A DNA stretch of 64,000 bases from Stomatobaculum sp. F0698 (GCF_030644385.1 NZ_CP130060.1:2046001-2110000); one strand, 5' to 3'. Shown: positions 40,937 through 50,667, numbered from the stretch's first letter. Notes: generated by a model not told the origin, from the letters alone. Numbers and translations: made by a program.

Positions 40937-41413
40937 ATGCAAACAGTGATATTTGGGGTTTTAGCCGCATTTGATGCGATTCTTTTGATTCTTGTGATCT
41001 ATCTCTTGAGCAGGTACGGGAAAATCAAACGTTCTTATGACTATTTCATGCGGGGCAGAGATGCGGAGAGCATGGAGGACACGATACTCGGTTTGGAGGA
41101 AGCGCTTCGAGACCTGAGATCGGAGGACAGAGCAAATAAAGAAGCCATTCGTGTTCTGAATAAGAATCAGAGAGCTTCCTACCAGAAATTCGGCATTGTG
41201 CGCTACAATGCCTTTAAGGACATGGGCGGGAAAATGAGTTTTGCGATTGCTCTGCTCGACTACACCAATACCGGTTTTATTATGAATACCGTGCACTCGC
41301 GCGAAGGATGCTATCTCTACATTAAGACGGTAGATTGCGGACAGACCGAAGTATTGCTCGGAAGCGAGGAAAAAGATGCTCTGGAGCAGGCACTGGGTTA
41401 CAAAGAGAGTTAA
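40937..41413 (+). CDS. DUF4446 family membrane-anchored protein
   Basis: A 158-residue protein with an N-terminal membrane segment (VIFGVLAAFDAILLILVIYL, residues 4-23) and a short coiled region (LGLEEALRDLRSEDRANKEA). The conserved globular part follows: YQKFGIVRYNAFKDMGGKMSF and LLDYTNTGFIMNTVHSREGC. These match DUF4446, often encoded right after parB in clostridia. The function is unknown; the position suggests a link with segregation or envelope, but that is inference. GAGGGGG lies before ATG 40937. Confidence 0.88.
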   Translation: MQTVIFGVLAAFDAILLILVIYLLSRYGKIKRSYDYFMRGRDAESMEDTILGLEEALRDLRSEDRANKEAIRVLNKNQRASYQKFGIVRYNAFKDMGGKMSFAIALLDYTNTGFIMNTVHSREGCYLYIKTVDCGQTEVLLGSEEKDALEQALGYKES

Positions 41414-41505
41414 CTTAATAAAATCGAAAGAAATCTTTGCTAACTTTTAGAGAGCAAATAAGCAGAACTATGGTAGTATTATACCAAGTTCTGCTGTACA
41501 TGCTG

Positions 41506-41539
41506 AACGGCGGAATTGGAAAAATTCCGCCGTTTTTTT
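41506..41539 (+). terminator. Terminator after the parA-parB-DUF4446 operon
   Basis: A perfect 12-bp stem (arms 41506-41517 and 41523-41534) with a 5-base loop ends in seven Ts. It also excludes a longer N-terminus for the next gene, whose frame is open back to 41516. Confidence 0.93.
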
Positions 41540-41635
41540 GTAAAAAAAATCGAACCTTTTACTGCAAAAACCCGTCCTTATATAGGTGGAGTGACTTACG
41601 CTGAGGTGGCAACATACTTGGGGAGGGAACGTGAC

Positions 41636-44083
41636 ATGACGACAGCAAAGGCAGATGCAAGCAGACGGTCTTCTCACATTGTAGTTCTGATTATAATGCT
41701 ATGGCAGTGCATGCTTTGCTGCGGCACGGTGTTGGCGGTCGATACCGTGTCAAACTTTAGCGTGGAACACATTCAAGCGGCTGGCGTATCGGATCGGGCG
41801 TTTGCGGAAGCGATTTTTGAGAGTATTTCGGCTCATATCGAGGACGGCAGCTATACGGTAGCACCCGAAGAGAGCACGGAGAAAATTTTGCTGGAATACG
41901 GAACGACCACGGAGAATGCCGAAATTCGAGCAAACGGGAGGAATATTCGAGAGATTGCAGGGATTCATCTGCTTCGGAATGCGACCTATATCGATCTTTC
42001 GGATAATCTGATTTCGGACTTGAGCCCTCTGGCAGCGGATCCGGGAATCGTAGAACATTTAACGTATTTCGGGGCACGCGAATTGGACCTGCGCGGTAAT
42101 CCCATCGCGCGTGTGCCGGAGAAACTGCGCGGATTTGAAAACGGTCACTATCGTCTGGACAGCACCTTGATTCTCCCGCTTCCGTTTTACGACAGAAACG
42201 GAACAGTTGAGAGACGAATCGTTCTGCACAGCACAGAGCAAGGGGAAAAGGCGGTCGTCGTTCGAACTTGCGGCGAGGCCGAGATTCTGCAAAGTGTGGA
42301 AAATGCATTTCAGCAGTCTTTGACTGCGGTGACAAGTTATCGGAGCAGTGCGACGGAGGAAGAGTCAATCGGTCTTCGCTGGTCGCTTCCGTTTGACTGT
42401 CGGCATGTGAGAGCGTTTCGGGATGAGTTAAGGCTTGAGACTGTGGGAGATGTGGAATTAATCGCGGTGACAACGGAGGGTGAACCGCTCTCCGGTATAT
42501 GCTATCGTCTGATCTCTGAAAGCGGCAATTCGAATATGCGGATGCCGGAGCATACGGAGTTCTGTACCGATGCGGATGGCAAGTTGCTGATTTCAAACCT
42601 GCCGAGCGGAAGCTACCGGCTTGAGCAGCAGAATTTCCCGCCGGACTGTCACAGCTTACAGGATACGCTCCGTTTTATGGTAGCGGATGCCTCCGTATCG
42701 GCGCTTTCACTGAGCGGCCGCGATACGACATCGGATCGTTTCGATGAGATCGGGCACAGCGAAGAAGTATGGCAGCTATATTTCTCGGCAAGCGGTCCCT
42801 TCCTCGGAATAGAATCGGAAGCCGTAAATTCCCATATGCGGAATGCGAATTTAGGTATTGCGCATGGATTCATAGCGGACGGCGATGAACTCGAGCAGTT
42901 AAAAGGGGAGATTTTGGAGCACGAAGGCTATGTCCTGCTGCCGGAGAGCCGTGTACTGCTTTACGAAGATGAACGCTTATTGGCTGTCTACAGCAGTCCC
43001 GTTGAGGCGAGGCAGGCGCTCAATCGACGTCTGCGGGAAGGAAATCCGCAAGACGGCAGCCGGCGTATTCTTGTGACGGAGGAACTCTCTTGTCGGGAAC
43101 GGACACAGCGCTTACGCGCGGTTTTTGTAAAACAGACGGGGAGGAGCATAGAGCGCATCGTCGTAAAAAAGAGTTGGGGGGCGGACAGAACAGAGGAAGA
43201 AGCTTATTTTCGTCCGCTGCTCTTGCGTGACGGAGAAGTGCTTGCGGTGCTCGGAGAAATCAAGGCAGTGAATACAAGCAACCATTGGGAGGCTGTCTGG
43301 GATTTTGAGGCAAGTTCTTCCGATGCGAGGAGAAGCCGAAGCGGCCGGGCAAGCGCAAGCAACGCCGAAGAGGCGGAGCTGTTTCGAGAAGATGCTCTCC
43401 TATTCTCCGGTGTCTTGCCGTATGGCTGCGTAATCGGCGTTGAGGAAATGAATATTCCGTTCGGTTGGATTCCGCAATATGAAGCGGTCCGCTACCAAGG
43501 AAGCGAGGCAGTGTTTCTGGTCTGCAATCAACCGGAGCTTCCGTGGAAGGCCGAAACTGTCATGCTGACGCGGAGCATCACTCCGCCGATCGTCGGGAGG
43601 GAAATGAGGAAAGCCCGAAGGCGGCAGCCCGAGAGGCGCGAAAAAATACGGGAGAACGCAGCGGAGCGATTCCATATCGAAGCGGCGCGGCATGAGCCGG
43701 AAACGCGGGAAATGCATGTCGGAACGGATGGGACAAGAAGCGATGTAAGCTATGAGATAGAGGAAAACAGCGAGAAGCGGATGCTGCGCGAAAGGAAAAG
43801 GACAAAGCAGCAAGCGAGGACACCGCTTCCGCGGGCTAGGTTAGAGCATTGTAAAGTACACAGAGGACGCCCGGTGCATTCGTACCTTCGCGGAAAGAGG
43901 CTGCAAAGCGGGAAAGGTGCGAAAACAAAGCGCGTCGGGCAGAAGTTACCGCAAACGGGGGAAAGACGACAGGGCATTTGCCCGGATGAAACACTGCTTT
44001 TGGGTCTGTTGATGTCGCTGTTGCTATTGCAGTCGGTTTTGAAGCAGTGTTTGCATACAAACAGGGGGACTGACAGATGCTGA
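41636..44083 (+). CDS. LPQTG-anchored surface protein with LRR-like and Cna-B/SpaA-like domains
   Basis: I start it at ATG 41636, eight bases after GGGAGGG; the earlier frame start lies in the terminator. It has 815 residues. A signal peptide is at about 12-40 (HIVVLIIMLWQCMLCCGTVLA). Two leucine-rich-repeat-like segments follow (LLRNATYIDLSDNLISDLSPL; LDLRGNPIARVPEKL). A prealbumin-like Cna-B/SpaA domain is suggested near residues 275-345 by GICYRLISESGN and DADGKLLISNLPSGSYRLEQ. A very basic 150-residue wall-spanning stretch leads to the sorting signal: LPQTG at 771-775, a hydrophobic run and a short tail. A sortase should link it to peptidoglycan; none is encoded here. Its end overlaps the sigma gene by 7 bp. 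Confidence 0.85.
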   Translation: MTTAKADASRRSSHIVVLIIMLWQCMLCCGTVLAVDTVSNFSVEHIQAAGVSDRAFAEAIFESISAHIEDGSYTVAPEESTEKILLEYGTTTENAEIRANGRNIREIAGIHLLRNATYIDLSDNLISDLSPLAADPGIVEHLTYFGARELDLRGNPIARVPEKLRGFENGHYRLDSTLILPLPFYDRNGTVERRIVLHSTEQGEKAVVVRTCGEAEILQSVENAFQQSLTAVTSYRSSATEEESIGLRWSLPFDCRHVRAFRDELRLETVGDVELIAVTTEGEPLSGICYRLISESGNSNMRMPEHTEFCTDADGKLLISNLPSGSYRLEQQNFPPDCHSLQDTLRFMVADASVSALSLSGRDTTSDRFDEIGHSEEVWQLYFSASGPFLGIESEAVNSHMRNANLGIAHGFIADGDELEQLKGEILEHEGYVLLPESRVLLYEDERLLAVYSSPVEARQALNRRLREGNPQDGSRRILVTEELSCRERTQRLRAVFVKQTGRSIERIVVKKSWGADRTEEEAYFRPLLLRDGEVLAVLGEIKAVNTSNHWEAVWDFEASSSDARRSRSGRASASNAEEAELFREDALLFSGVLPYGCVIGVEEMNIPFGWIPQYEAVRYQGSEAVFLVCNQPELPWKAETVMLTRSITPPIVGREMRKARRRQPERREKIRENAAERFHIEAARHEPETREMHVGTDGTRSDVSYEIEENSEKRMLRERKRTKQQARTPLPRARLEHCKVHRGRPVHSYLRGKRLQSGKGAKTKRVGQKLPQTGERRQGICPDETLLLGLLMSLLLLQSVLKQCLHTNRGTDRC

Positions 44084-45354
44084 GTTTACGGGAACAAAGG
44101 GTTGTGGAATTGGTCAGAGAATACCAGAAAGGCGATGTAAAGGCCTTTGACGGAATTTATTCCCTCTGCTATCAGCCGATTTATTATCTGATTTACAAGA
44201 TGGTACGTGACAAGCATGAGGCAGAGGATCTCACACAGGAAGTGTTTTTACAAATATTCCATCGCATCGAAGATTTAACGGATCCGAAGAGTTTTAAGTG
44301 TTGGTCCAATCGGATTGCCTATCACAGCACTCTGGACTATATCACTTCCGTTCGTTATACAAGCACCAAGGGAGTTCCGCTGGAGGAAATGCTGGAATCG
44401 GAGCTGAGGGCGGATGTAATGTCGGACGGAGGGCTGTCCATTGAGCAGTTGGAACAGCGACATACCATTATGACGGCGGCGGATCAGTTATCCTGGCCTT
44501 TGCGAGCCACGCTCTTGCTCAAGTTCTTTTCGGAACTTAGGGAAAGAGATATCGCGGAAATTATGGATGTACCGATCGGAACGGTGAAAAGTCGGCTCTC
44601 CGAAGCAAAGAAAAAGATGAAGAAGTTGATCGGAAATAAACTCTTTTGCTTCAGTCCCTTCAGCTTTTATACCTTCTTTCTTCATTTGGAGTATCTGCAA
44701 ACGGGCGGTCGGGCTGCCATGGCCTCTTCCGCTGTTTTCGGCAAAGCCGCGGCGGCAGTTCTCCTGTCTACGGGACTGGTCGGCAGCGTTGCGCTGCGTG
44801 GTGTCCGTATTTCTGCGGTGCAATATCGGGATCCCGGCTGCTATGTCAATGAACAGCTGCTGCGCTTTCAAGTGACAAGCGGAGCACCGATTAAAAAGAT
44901 AAGCCTGTCCGGAGAGAAAGAAATTCCCTTGCTCCGGAACGGAAAAGCGTATGAAGCAATCGTCGAAAAAAACGGAGTTTATACGATAGAGGCAATCGAT
45001 ATCGCAAATCATAGAGCCAAAAAGACCATTCGAATTTCAAACATAGATAGCGAAGCGCCGGTATACCTCGGATATCAAGAGCAGGGGGATTGGATGCACT
45101 TGCGCTTTTCCGATGAGGCGGCACAAATAGACTGGGATACATTGTGTTGTGAACACGAGGAACAGACGGTAGAGAGTTTTTCGATTGACAGAGAAAACGG
45201 TGTTTTGCGGATACCGCAGGAACTGTTTCCGCTTCGGATTAAGATTCGAGACAGAGCGGGAAATCAGGCGGTCTATCTGTTTCGGAAGGGGGAGACGGCG
45301 AAACTTGAGCCGGAGACGACGGAGACGGAAGAAATCGCAGGCGAGACATACTGA
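44077..45354 (+). CDS. ECF-type sigma-70 factor fused to a membrane segment and an outside Ig-like domain
   Basis: A 425-residue fusion. Region 2 is at about 24-90 (FDGIYSLCYQPIYYLIYKMV, DLTQEVFLQIFHRI, FKCWSNRIAYHSTLDYI). Region 4 is at about 135-185 (LRATLLLKFFSELRERDIAE, PIGTVKSRLSEAKKKM). A hydrophobic stretch (CFSPFSFYTFFLHL, 191-204) and a clear membrane segment (SAVFGKAAAAVLLSTGLVGS, 218-237) follow. The last 185 residues are beta-rich with Ig-like features (GVYTIEAIDIANHRAKKTI; IKIRDRAGNQAVYLF). The inferred topology is sigma inside, sensor outside. It overlaps the LPQTG gene, and the next gene follows 29 bp later. No separate anti-sigma factor is seen; release by proteolysis is a possibility only. 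Confidence 0.85.
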   Translation: MLSLREQRVVELVREYQKGDVKAFDGIYSLCYQPIYYLIYKMVRDKHEAEDLTQEVFLQIFHRIEDLTDPKSFKCWSNRIAYHSTLDYITSVRYTSTKGVPLEEMLESELRADVMSDGGLSIEQLEQRHTIMTAADQLSWPLRATLLLKFFSELRERDIAEIMDVPIGTVKSRLSEAKKKMKKLIGNKLFCFSPFSFYTFFLHLEYLQTGGRAAMASSAVFGKAAAAVLLSTGLVGSVALRGVRISAVQYRDPGCYVNEQLLRFQVTSGAPIKKISLSGEKEIPLLRNGKAYEAIVEKNGVYTIEAIDIANHRAKKTIRISNIDSEAPVYLGYQEQGDWMHLRFSDEAAQIDWDTLCCEHEEQTVESFSIDRENGVLRIPQELFPLRIKIRDRAGNQAVYLFRKGETAKLEPETTETEEIAGETY

Positions 45355-45383
45355 GCAAAGGATATTCATCTGAGGAGGACAAC

Positions 45384-46229
45384 ATGCGTCGACTTGCGGA
45401 TAGAAGCTTGCATCTTGGAATCAGACTTTGTGTGTTCCTTGCACTCATCTTGTTCGGGGTTATGCTTTCCCTGCGAGAGGCAGAGGCGGGAACAGAACTG
45501 CGGATTTCTCCGGAGTTTTTTGTGGATGAGACATCCGGTATTTTATTCCTCTGCGAACTGGAAAATGAGAGTGAACAGGAAATTCCGGAAGTACATCTTT
45601 CTCTTCGCTTGCCGGAGGGAAGTGCGGGTCAGGTATACCGCTTCTCGAATGCGGAATTCCTGCGAGAAGGAACGGAGGCCGTACCGTATGATGCCCTTTC
45701 TCATGGGGAGTCGCTGCAAATTTTTGTCCCTTCGCTAAAACCGGGAGAACAGTGTCTGTTGCAGGCAGAGGGAACGGTGGCATCCGCGGAAATGAGCGAT
45801 GGCAGGCGAACGGAACTCGAAGTGGATGTGAGCCTGCGGCGTGGGGAGGAAGAACATAGGACAAGGAAGCGCTACGATCTTTCCGGACAAACGAAAGCGC
45901 TGTCGGCAGTCGGTGTCAGCTTGCACGGAGAACGAGTCGGGACCGCAAGGATGCGGGATGTAAATCGACAGGCGGAATTGAAGAGACCGGAACTACCGGC
46001 AGGGCAGCTCGAACTTGATATTGCAAAGGAAGCTCCGCCGGCAAAGAGGCGAGGCCCGGCGAGCGGCCTTCCGGTCGCGGAGATTCTGGTCTGCAGTATG
46101 GCCCTCTGGATGCTGAGCATACTGCTAAAGCAGCTGGCCGTCTATTTTGAAGAGGGAAAGCGAAAGTTCGATCCGAAGCGGAAGCGCTCTCCGCGGAAGG
46201 ACGCAGATGAGGATGAGAAAAGAGACTAA
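45384..46229 (+). CDS. Exported membrane-anchored protein of the surface/sigma module
   Basis: A 281-residue protein of no family that I recognise. GAGGAGG lies before ATG 45384. A signal peptide (residues 1-35, ending EAEA) leads to a beta-rich outside domain resembling DUF11/CARDB-type folds (ILFLCELENESEQEIPEVHL, LSLRLPEGSAG). A spacer with Pro/Ala/Lys follows, then a C-terminal membrane segment (VAEILVCSMALWMLSILLKQ, about 230-250) and a Lys/Arg/Asp-rich cytoplasmic tail. It is the last gene of the module and may work with the sigma fusion or the LPQTG protein; this is inferred from position only. Confidence 0.75.
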   Translation: MRRLADRSLHLGIRLCVFLALILFGVMLSLREAEAGTELRISPEFFVDETSGILFLCELENESEQEIPEVHLSLRLPEGSAGQVYRFSNAEFLREGTEAVPYDALSHGESLQIFVPSLKPGEQCLLQAEGTVASAEMSDGRRTELEVDVSLRRGEEEHRTRKRYDLSGQTKALSAVGVSLHGERVGTARMRDVNRQAELKRPELPAGQLELDIAKEAPPAKRRGPASGLPVAEILVCSMALWMLSILLKQLAVYFEEGKRKFDPKRKRSPRKDADEDEKRD

Positions 46230-46260
46230 AGTGTTTTCGGTATAGGTAAATCATGGAATC

Positions 46261-46296
46261 AAAAAGGCAGCAAGCCCAAGGGATTGCTGCCTTTTT
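46261..46296. terminator. Bidirectional terminator between convergent genes
   Basis: A perfect 13-bp stem (46261-46273 with 46284-46296) with A5 and T5 at its outer ends can end both the surface/sigma operon on the plus strand and the YhaN-like gene on the minus strand. Confidence 0.9.
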
Positions 46297-46317
46297 AGTG
46301 CACAGAAGCGATGCGCC

Positions 46318-48168
46318 TCAAAGTTCCACGAGATGGAACGGGAGCATGGAGGCCGTGAGGAGCTGTGCCTCGCGAAGATGCGGAGTAAAGAGTAAAATCT
46401 GGCGGGGCGTATAACTCTCCGACAGCCAGTGAAGAACGGTGCGAAGCCGCTGTTCGTCATAGTTGGCAAAGCTGTCGTCCAGTAGGAGCGGCAGTGAGCT
46501 GTTGCCGAATTGCAACAAATCCGCGGCGGCGAGGCGCAGTGCAAAATACACCTGGTCCACGGTGCCGGCACCTGCCTGCTCAATCGGAATCAGCTTTCGC
46601 GAGGTGTTCAAAAAGATATTCAGATTCTGATCGACCGAAAGGGAATCATAGACATTTCCGGTGATACCGGAGATGAGCTGTGAAGCGGACTGATTCAGGT
46701 AGCGGCCGAAGGAATCATGAATGGTCTCCGAGAGTCTGGCCAGCGTTTCCGTTGCGATGTTGATGGCCTCTATCTCGGTATTCAGGCGGTCGTTTTCGGC
46801 AACCACATTTTTCAAGGCGGCAGTCTCGTCTTTCAGAGCGGAGAGTTGCTGTAACTGCTGTTCCAGCAACCACTGACTCTTCTGCTGGTTTGCCAGGGAT
46901 TGTTCGGTTTCCGCCTGCTGTGTCTTTAAGAGGCGCAGTTTCTCTTCAATATCGTAGACGGCGGACTCACAGCGCAAAATTTCATCCTGCAGAACCAGCA
47001 GTTCGGCCGTCTTGTCCTTGGCGCTCTCGGCGAGCGCATGCGGACGTTTTCTGAGTTCACTCTCCAGCAGAAGTTCGGGGAAATGTGCCCGAACAAGTTG
47101 TTGGATGTTGCGGGTCGATTTTCGCCTTCTCCGTCCCGCGAGCAAGACCGAGAAGATTAAACAGATTCCCAAGGCAACACAGCAGACAGCCGTGACGCAG
47201 AGCAGAGCCTGGAGTTTATTGGCACTGTCCGGAACCACACGCAACATCGTAAAATAGAGTAAGAGTGCCAGCGGAAACAAAAGAAAGGCGGCAATGCTCC
47301 GGGCCCGCAGTTGTGCCCGAGAGCGCAAGGCTTTGCGTTCGTTCTGCTGCTCGGAAAGTTGAGTCTGAAAGCGAAGCAGGGACTGTCGGTTTTGAAAACC
47401 GCGCTCTTCCATGGTCTGGCGCTTGGCGGCCAAGCTTTTTACAAGCTTTTCCTTTTCGCTCTGCAGGGTTTCCTGAACACTCTGACTGTCCTGCTTGGAA
47501 GCGCTCAGACTTTGCATGGTATTCCGGTAGCCGGGAACGGAAATCTGCTCCTCCAGTCTGCGAATTTCAGAGATATTTGCCGCATAGTGCTTGGCGGCAT
47601 CCGGCACAATGCGCTGTTCAAAGGCTTTGCGCTGATCGCGAAGATAGGCGGTCGCACGGTCAATGTTCAGCGTATGTTCGCCGGTCGCATTCATGTTGGC
47701 AATGTAGTTCTTCAATTCCTGCGTCATGCCGGAATCGGTCGCGCTCCTCAGCTGCCGTATGCTGACCGTGTTCATATAGGCGGTTTGACTCAGGCCGCAG
47801 AGACAGCCGCGAAGAAAGGTCTCCGGATCTTCGATCGCAAGCCCGGCACTCTCATCGATGATGGTGAGGTCCAGCGGATTCTTTCGAAAATCACGTTCGA
47901 TGCGGTACAACTTCCCATCCTCTTCGAAGCGCAGGCTTCCGCCGTAGGCGCCCTCCCCGAACCAGGGTTCATAGAGTGCATAGGCGTCCGTTTTCGAGGC
48001 ACGGCCGCGCGCGCGCTCCAAACCGTAGAACATGGCGCGGAGAAAAAGGTGGAGCGTTGACTTTCCGGCCTCGTTTGCACCGTAGAGGATATTCAGGCGG
48101 TCGCCGAAAACAAAGCGTCGATTCTGCAGGGCACCGAATCCGCGGATATTGAGCTCACGGATAATCAT
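46318..48168 (-). CDS. YhaN-like AAA ATPase with SbcC-type head and membrane segments
   Basis: A 616-residue ATPase whose ends form an ABC-type head: MIIRELNIRGFGALQNRRF and Walker A YGANEAGKSTLHLFLRAMFYG at the N terminus, here core GANEAGKST, and Walker B LPLLLDDSFANYDEQRL near the C terminus. The middle is coiled-coil, interrupted by two hydrophobic helices near 285-345 (AFLLFPLALLLYFTML; VTAVCCVALGICLIFSVLLA). This is the pattern of YhaN, not SbcC. It starts one base inside the nuclease gene before it. The pair may process DNA ends near the membrane; that role is inferred from the family. Confidence 0.85.
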   Translation of the reverse strand: MIIRELNIRGFGALQNRRFVFGDRLNILYGANEAGKSTLHLFLRAMFYGLERARGRASKTDAYALYEPWFGEGAYGGSLRFEEDGKLYRIERDFRKNPLDLTIIDESAGLAIEDPETFLRGCLCGLSQTAYMNTVSIRQLRSATDSGMTQELKNYIANMNATGEHTLNIDRATAYLRDQRKAFEQRIVPDAAKHYAANISEIRRLEEQISVPGYRNTMQSLSASKQDSQSVQETLQSEKEKLVKSLAAKRQTMEERGFQNRQSLLRFQTQLSEQQNERKALRSRAQLRARSIAAFLLFPLALLLYFTMLRVVPDSANKLQALLCVTAVCCVALGICLIFSVLLAGRRRRKSTRNIQQLVRAHFPELLLESELRKRPHALAESAKDKTAELLVLQDEILRCESAVYDIEEKLRLLKTQQAETEQSLANQQKSQWLLEQQLQQLSALKDETAALKNVVAENDRLNTEIEAINIATETLARLSETIHDSFGRYLNQSASQLISGITGNVYDSLSVDQNLNIFLNTSRKLIPIEQAGAGTVDQVYFALRLAAADLLQFGNSSLPLLLDDSFANYDEQRLRTVLHWLSESYTPRQILLFTPHLREAQLLTASMLPFHLVEL

Positions 48169-49244
48169 TACTTTTGCCCCCTTTCCTCTGTCGTGTGGAG
48201 CAGCGCGCTCACACCGTAATAGAGTGCTTTTTTATCGAGCGGGCTCAGATTCGGCTTATCCAGTTCCCGGATGAAGAAACCTATCATATCGGAGGAATGC
48301 TCCGCAAACAGACGCGAAAAATCATACTTGGGTTCGGAATAGTCAAAGAGCTCTGCGATGCGGAAGCGCTGACGTAGGGCATCCAAATCAAAGACCACAT
48401 CCGGATCCCGGAGTCCTTTGATTTGCAGGCGATAAATATTTTGATTGCCGCGTCTTGCGAGCTCATCGCTCAGGGTCATCAGCAACTCCGCATTGGTAGA
48501 GTCCGGTGTGACGTGGACGATGAGGGAGGTGTACTGTGTTTTTGCAAGTCGCACAAAATCAAGTGAGGTGACCTGGCGGGTAATATCATTGATTTCGCCG
48601 AGGAAGTAGCCGTGCGGTCCTGTCTCCGTTAGGTCGAGCGGTTCGGGGGAACCGCACCAGGCGACTTTGCCGGGAACCGCAATCTCGGGTTTATGGATGT
48701 GTCCGAGCGCGCAATAGGAAAAGCCGGATTCCGAGAGCTCTTTGACATCGAGCGGCAGGTGTTTGGCATCTCCGCCGTGGCAGAGCAGAATGCGAATGCG
48801 CCCGTTTTCCGGGGCTTCCACACCCTCGAGGAGATTGTCTCGAATTTCCCGTGTGTGGTAGGAAAAGCCGTAGACTTCCGTGTTCAGGCGGCGGAGGTAG
48901 ACCGAGCTCAAGGCCGACTCGGTGAAATAGTAGACATTTTTCGGCCAGGGAAACGAGAGCACCGCGGAGTTATCGCGAATGCGATCGTGATTGCCGGCGA
49001 TGACGGCGACCGCCACATCCGGAATCGAGGCGAACAAGTAGCTGATTTCTTTGAGATCGCGCACAAGCGGCTGATGATGGAAGAGATCTCCCGCAATCAG
49101 GAGGAGATCCGCTTTTTCATCGCGCGCAGCCCGAACAATCGAAGCAAGCGCATCTTTGACAGCCTGCGCTCGCTCCGTGCTCCAAGGTTTTCCGATGTCC
49201 GGCTTCATGCCGTAATGGAGATCGCCTGTGTGGATAAACTTCAT
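48168..49244 (-). CDS. YhaO/SbcD-like metallophosphoesterase nuclease
   Basis: A 358-residue calcineurin-like phosphoesterase. The motifs are in order: FIHTGDLHYGM (metal site), LLIAGDLFHHQ, IAGNHDR, LLCHGGD and CALGHIHKPE. This is the SbcD/Mre11/YhaO pattern with a C-terminal cap domain. It overlaps the YhaN-like ATPase gene by one base, giving a nuclease-ATPase pair. The start at ATG 49244 lies 32 bp after the asnS stop. Confidence 0.88.
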   Translation of the reverse strand: MKFIHTGDLHYGMKPDIGKPWSTERAQAVKDALASIVRAARDEKADLLLIAGDLFHHQPLVRDLKEISYLFASIPDVAVAVIAGNHDRIRDNSAVLSFPWPKNVYYFTESALSSVYLRRLNTEVYGFSYHTREIRDNLLEGVEAPENGRIRILLCHGGDAKHLPLDVKELSESGFSYCALGHIHKPEIAVPGKVAWCGSPEPLDLTETGPHGYFLGEINDITRQVTSLDFVRLAKTQYTSLIVHVTPDSTNAELLMTLSDELARRGNQNIYRLQIKGLRDPDVVFDLDALRQRFRIAELFDYSEPKYDFSRLFAEHSSDMIGFFIRELDKPNLSPLDKKALYYGVSALLHTTEERGQK

Positions 49245-49275
49245 GACCTAGCTCCTTGTTGAAAAAAGCCTATGC

Positions 49276-50667
49276 TTACAGCTCGCAGTTTCCGACGGTG
49301 CGCGGGAAGGGCAGCACGTCACGGATGTTCTGAATGCCGGTCAGATACATGACGCAGCGCTCAAAGCCGAGACCGTAGCCCGCATGGCGGCTGCTGCCGT
49401 ACTTGCGGAGGTCCAGATAGAAGCGGTAAGCTTCCTCATCCATGTTGAGTTCTTTCATGCGCGTGAGCAACTTCTCGTAGTCGTCCTCACGCTGGCTGCC
49501 GCCGATAATTTCGCCGATGCCCGGGACGAGGCAGTCCATCGCTGCGACTGTCTTGCCGTCGGGATTTAACTTCATATAGAAGGCTTTGATGTCCTTCGGG
49601 TAATCGGTGACGAAGAGCGGGCGCTTGAAAACCTGCTCGGTCAGGAAACGCTCGTGCTCGGTCTGAAGATCCGTACCCCAGGACACCTTGTAGTCAAAGT
49701 TGTCGTTGTTCTTCATCAGAATCTCGACCGCCTCCGTGTAGCTGATGTGACCGAATTCGGAATTCAGCACGTGGTTCAGGCGCTCAAGAAGGCCGGTGTC
49801 GACAAAGCGGTTCAAGAATGCCATCTCTTCCGGTGCATGCTCCAAGACATAGCGGATGATGTACTTCAGCATATCCTCTGCGAGTGCCATTGCATCGTTC
49901 AAATCCGCAAAGGAAATTTCCGGCTCTATCATCCAGAACTCGGCCGCGTGGCGGGTGGTGTTGGAGTTCTCGGCGCGGAAGGTCGGCCCGAAGGTATAAA
50001 TATCACGGAAGGCCTGGGCAAAGGCTTCCCCGTTCAGCTGGCCGCTGACCGTGAGATTGGTCTCCTTGCCGAAGAAATCCTCGCGGTAGTCGACCAGGCC
50101 ATCCGGGGTGCGCGGAATCTCATTCGGGTCCAGCGTGGTCACGCGGAACATTTCGCCCGCGCCTTCCGCATCACTCGAAGTGATGAGCGGCGTGTGGACA
50201 TAGACAAAGTTTCTCTCCTGGAAGAAACTGTGGATGGCAAAAGCGATGACCGAGCGCACGCGGAACGCCGCCTGGAACAGATTCGTGCGGGGGCGCAGGT
50301 GCAAAATGGTGCGCAAAAATTCCGGCGAGTGGCGCTTCTTCTGAAGCGGATAATCCGGTGCGGAGTCGCCTTCCACCGAGATTTCCGTCGCCTGAATTTC
50401 GAAGGGCTGCTTTGCGTCCGGCGTCGCGACAAGGGTGCCGCGGATGATGAGCGCCGCACCGACATTGATTTTTCGAATCACCTGAAAGTTGGAGAGACTG
50501 TCGTGATAGACAATCTGCAGGGGCTCAAAAAAGCTGCCGTCGCTGACGGTCAAAAAGCCGAAGGACTTTGAGTCGCGATTCGAACGCACCCAGCCGCCCA
50601 AATCGATTTCCCGATTCAAATACGCCTCTCGATTTTCCCATATTTGTTTGACTGTTGTGAGCTTCAT
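49276..50667 (-). CDS. asnS: Asparaginyl-tRNA synthetase
   Basis: AsnS charges tRNA-Asn. I start it at ATG 50667 ([20 protein letters not shown]), with GAGAGGAG eight bases upstream, giving 463 residues; an upstream start has no ribosome site. The N-terminal OB-fold anticodon domain includes [18 protein letters not shown]. Class II motif 2 is [21 protein letters not shown], core [15 protein letters not shown], and motif 3 [15 protein letters not shown]. No T-box leader is visible in the gap upstream. Confidence 0.96.
   Translation of the reverse strand: MKLTTVKQIWENREAYLNREIDLGGWVRSNRDSKSFGFLTVSDGSFFEPLQIVYHDSLSNFQVIRKINVGAALIIRGTLVATPDAKQPFEIQATEISVEGDSAPDYPLQKKRHSPEFLRTILHLRPRTNLFQAAFRVRSVIAFAIHSFFQERNFVYVHTPLITSSDAEGAGEMFRVTTLDPNEIPRTPDGLVDYREDFFGKETNLTVSGQLNGEAFAQAFRDIYTFGPTFRAENSNTTRHAAEFWMIEPEISFADLNDAMALAEDMLKYIIRYVLEHAPEEMAFLNRFVDTGLLERLNHVLNSEFGHISYTEAVEILMKNNDNFDYKVSWGTDLQTEHERFLTEQVFKRPLFVTDYPKDIKAFYMKLNPDGKTVAAMDCLVPGIGEIIGGSQREDDYEKLLTRMKELNMDEEAYRFYLDLRKYGSSRHAGYGLGFERCVMYLTGIQNIRDVLPFPRTVGNCEL

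Noticed and set aside
49654..50571. 305-codon plus-strand frame opposite asnS
   Set aside because: It is a reverse-frame shadow of a clear asnS gene with no recognisable domain.
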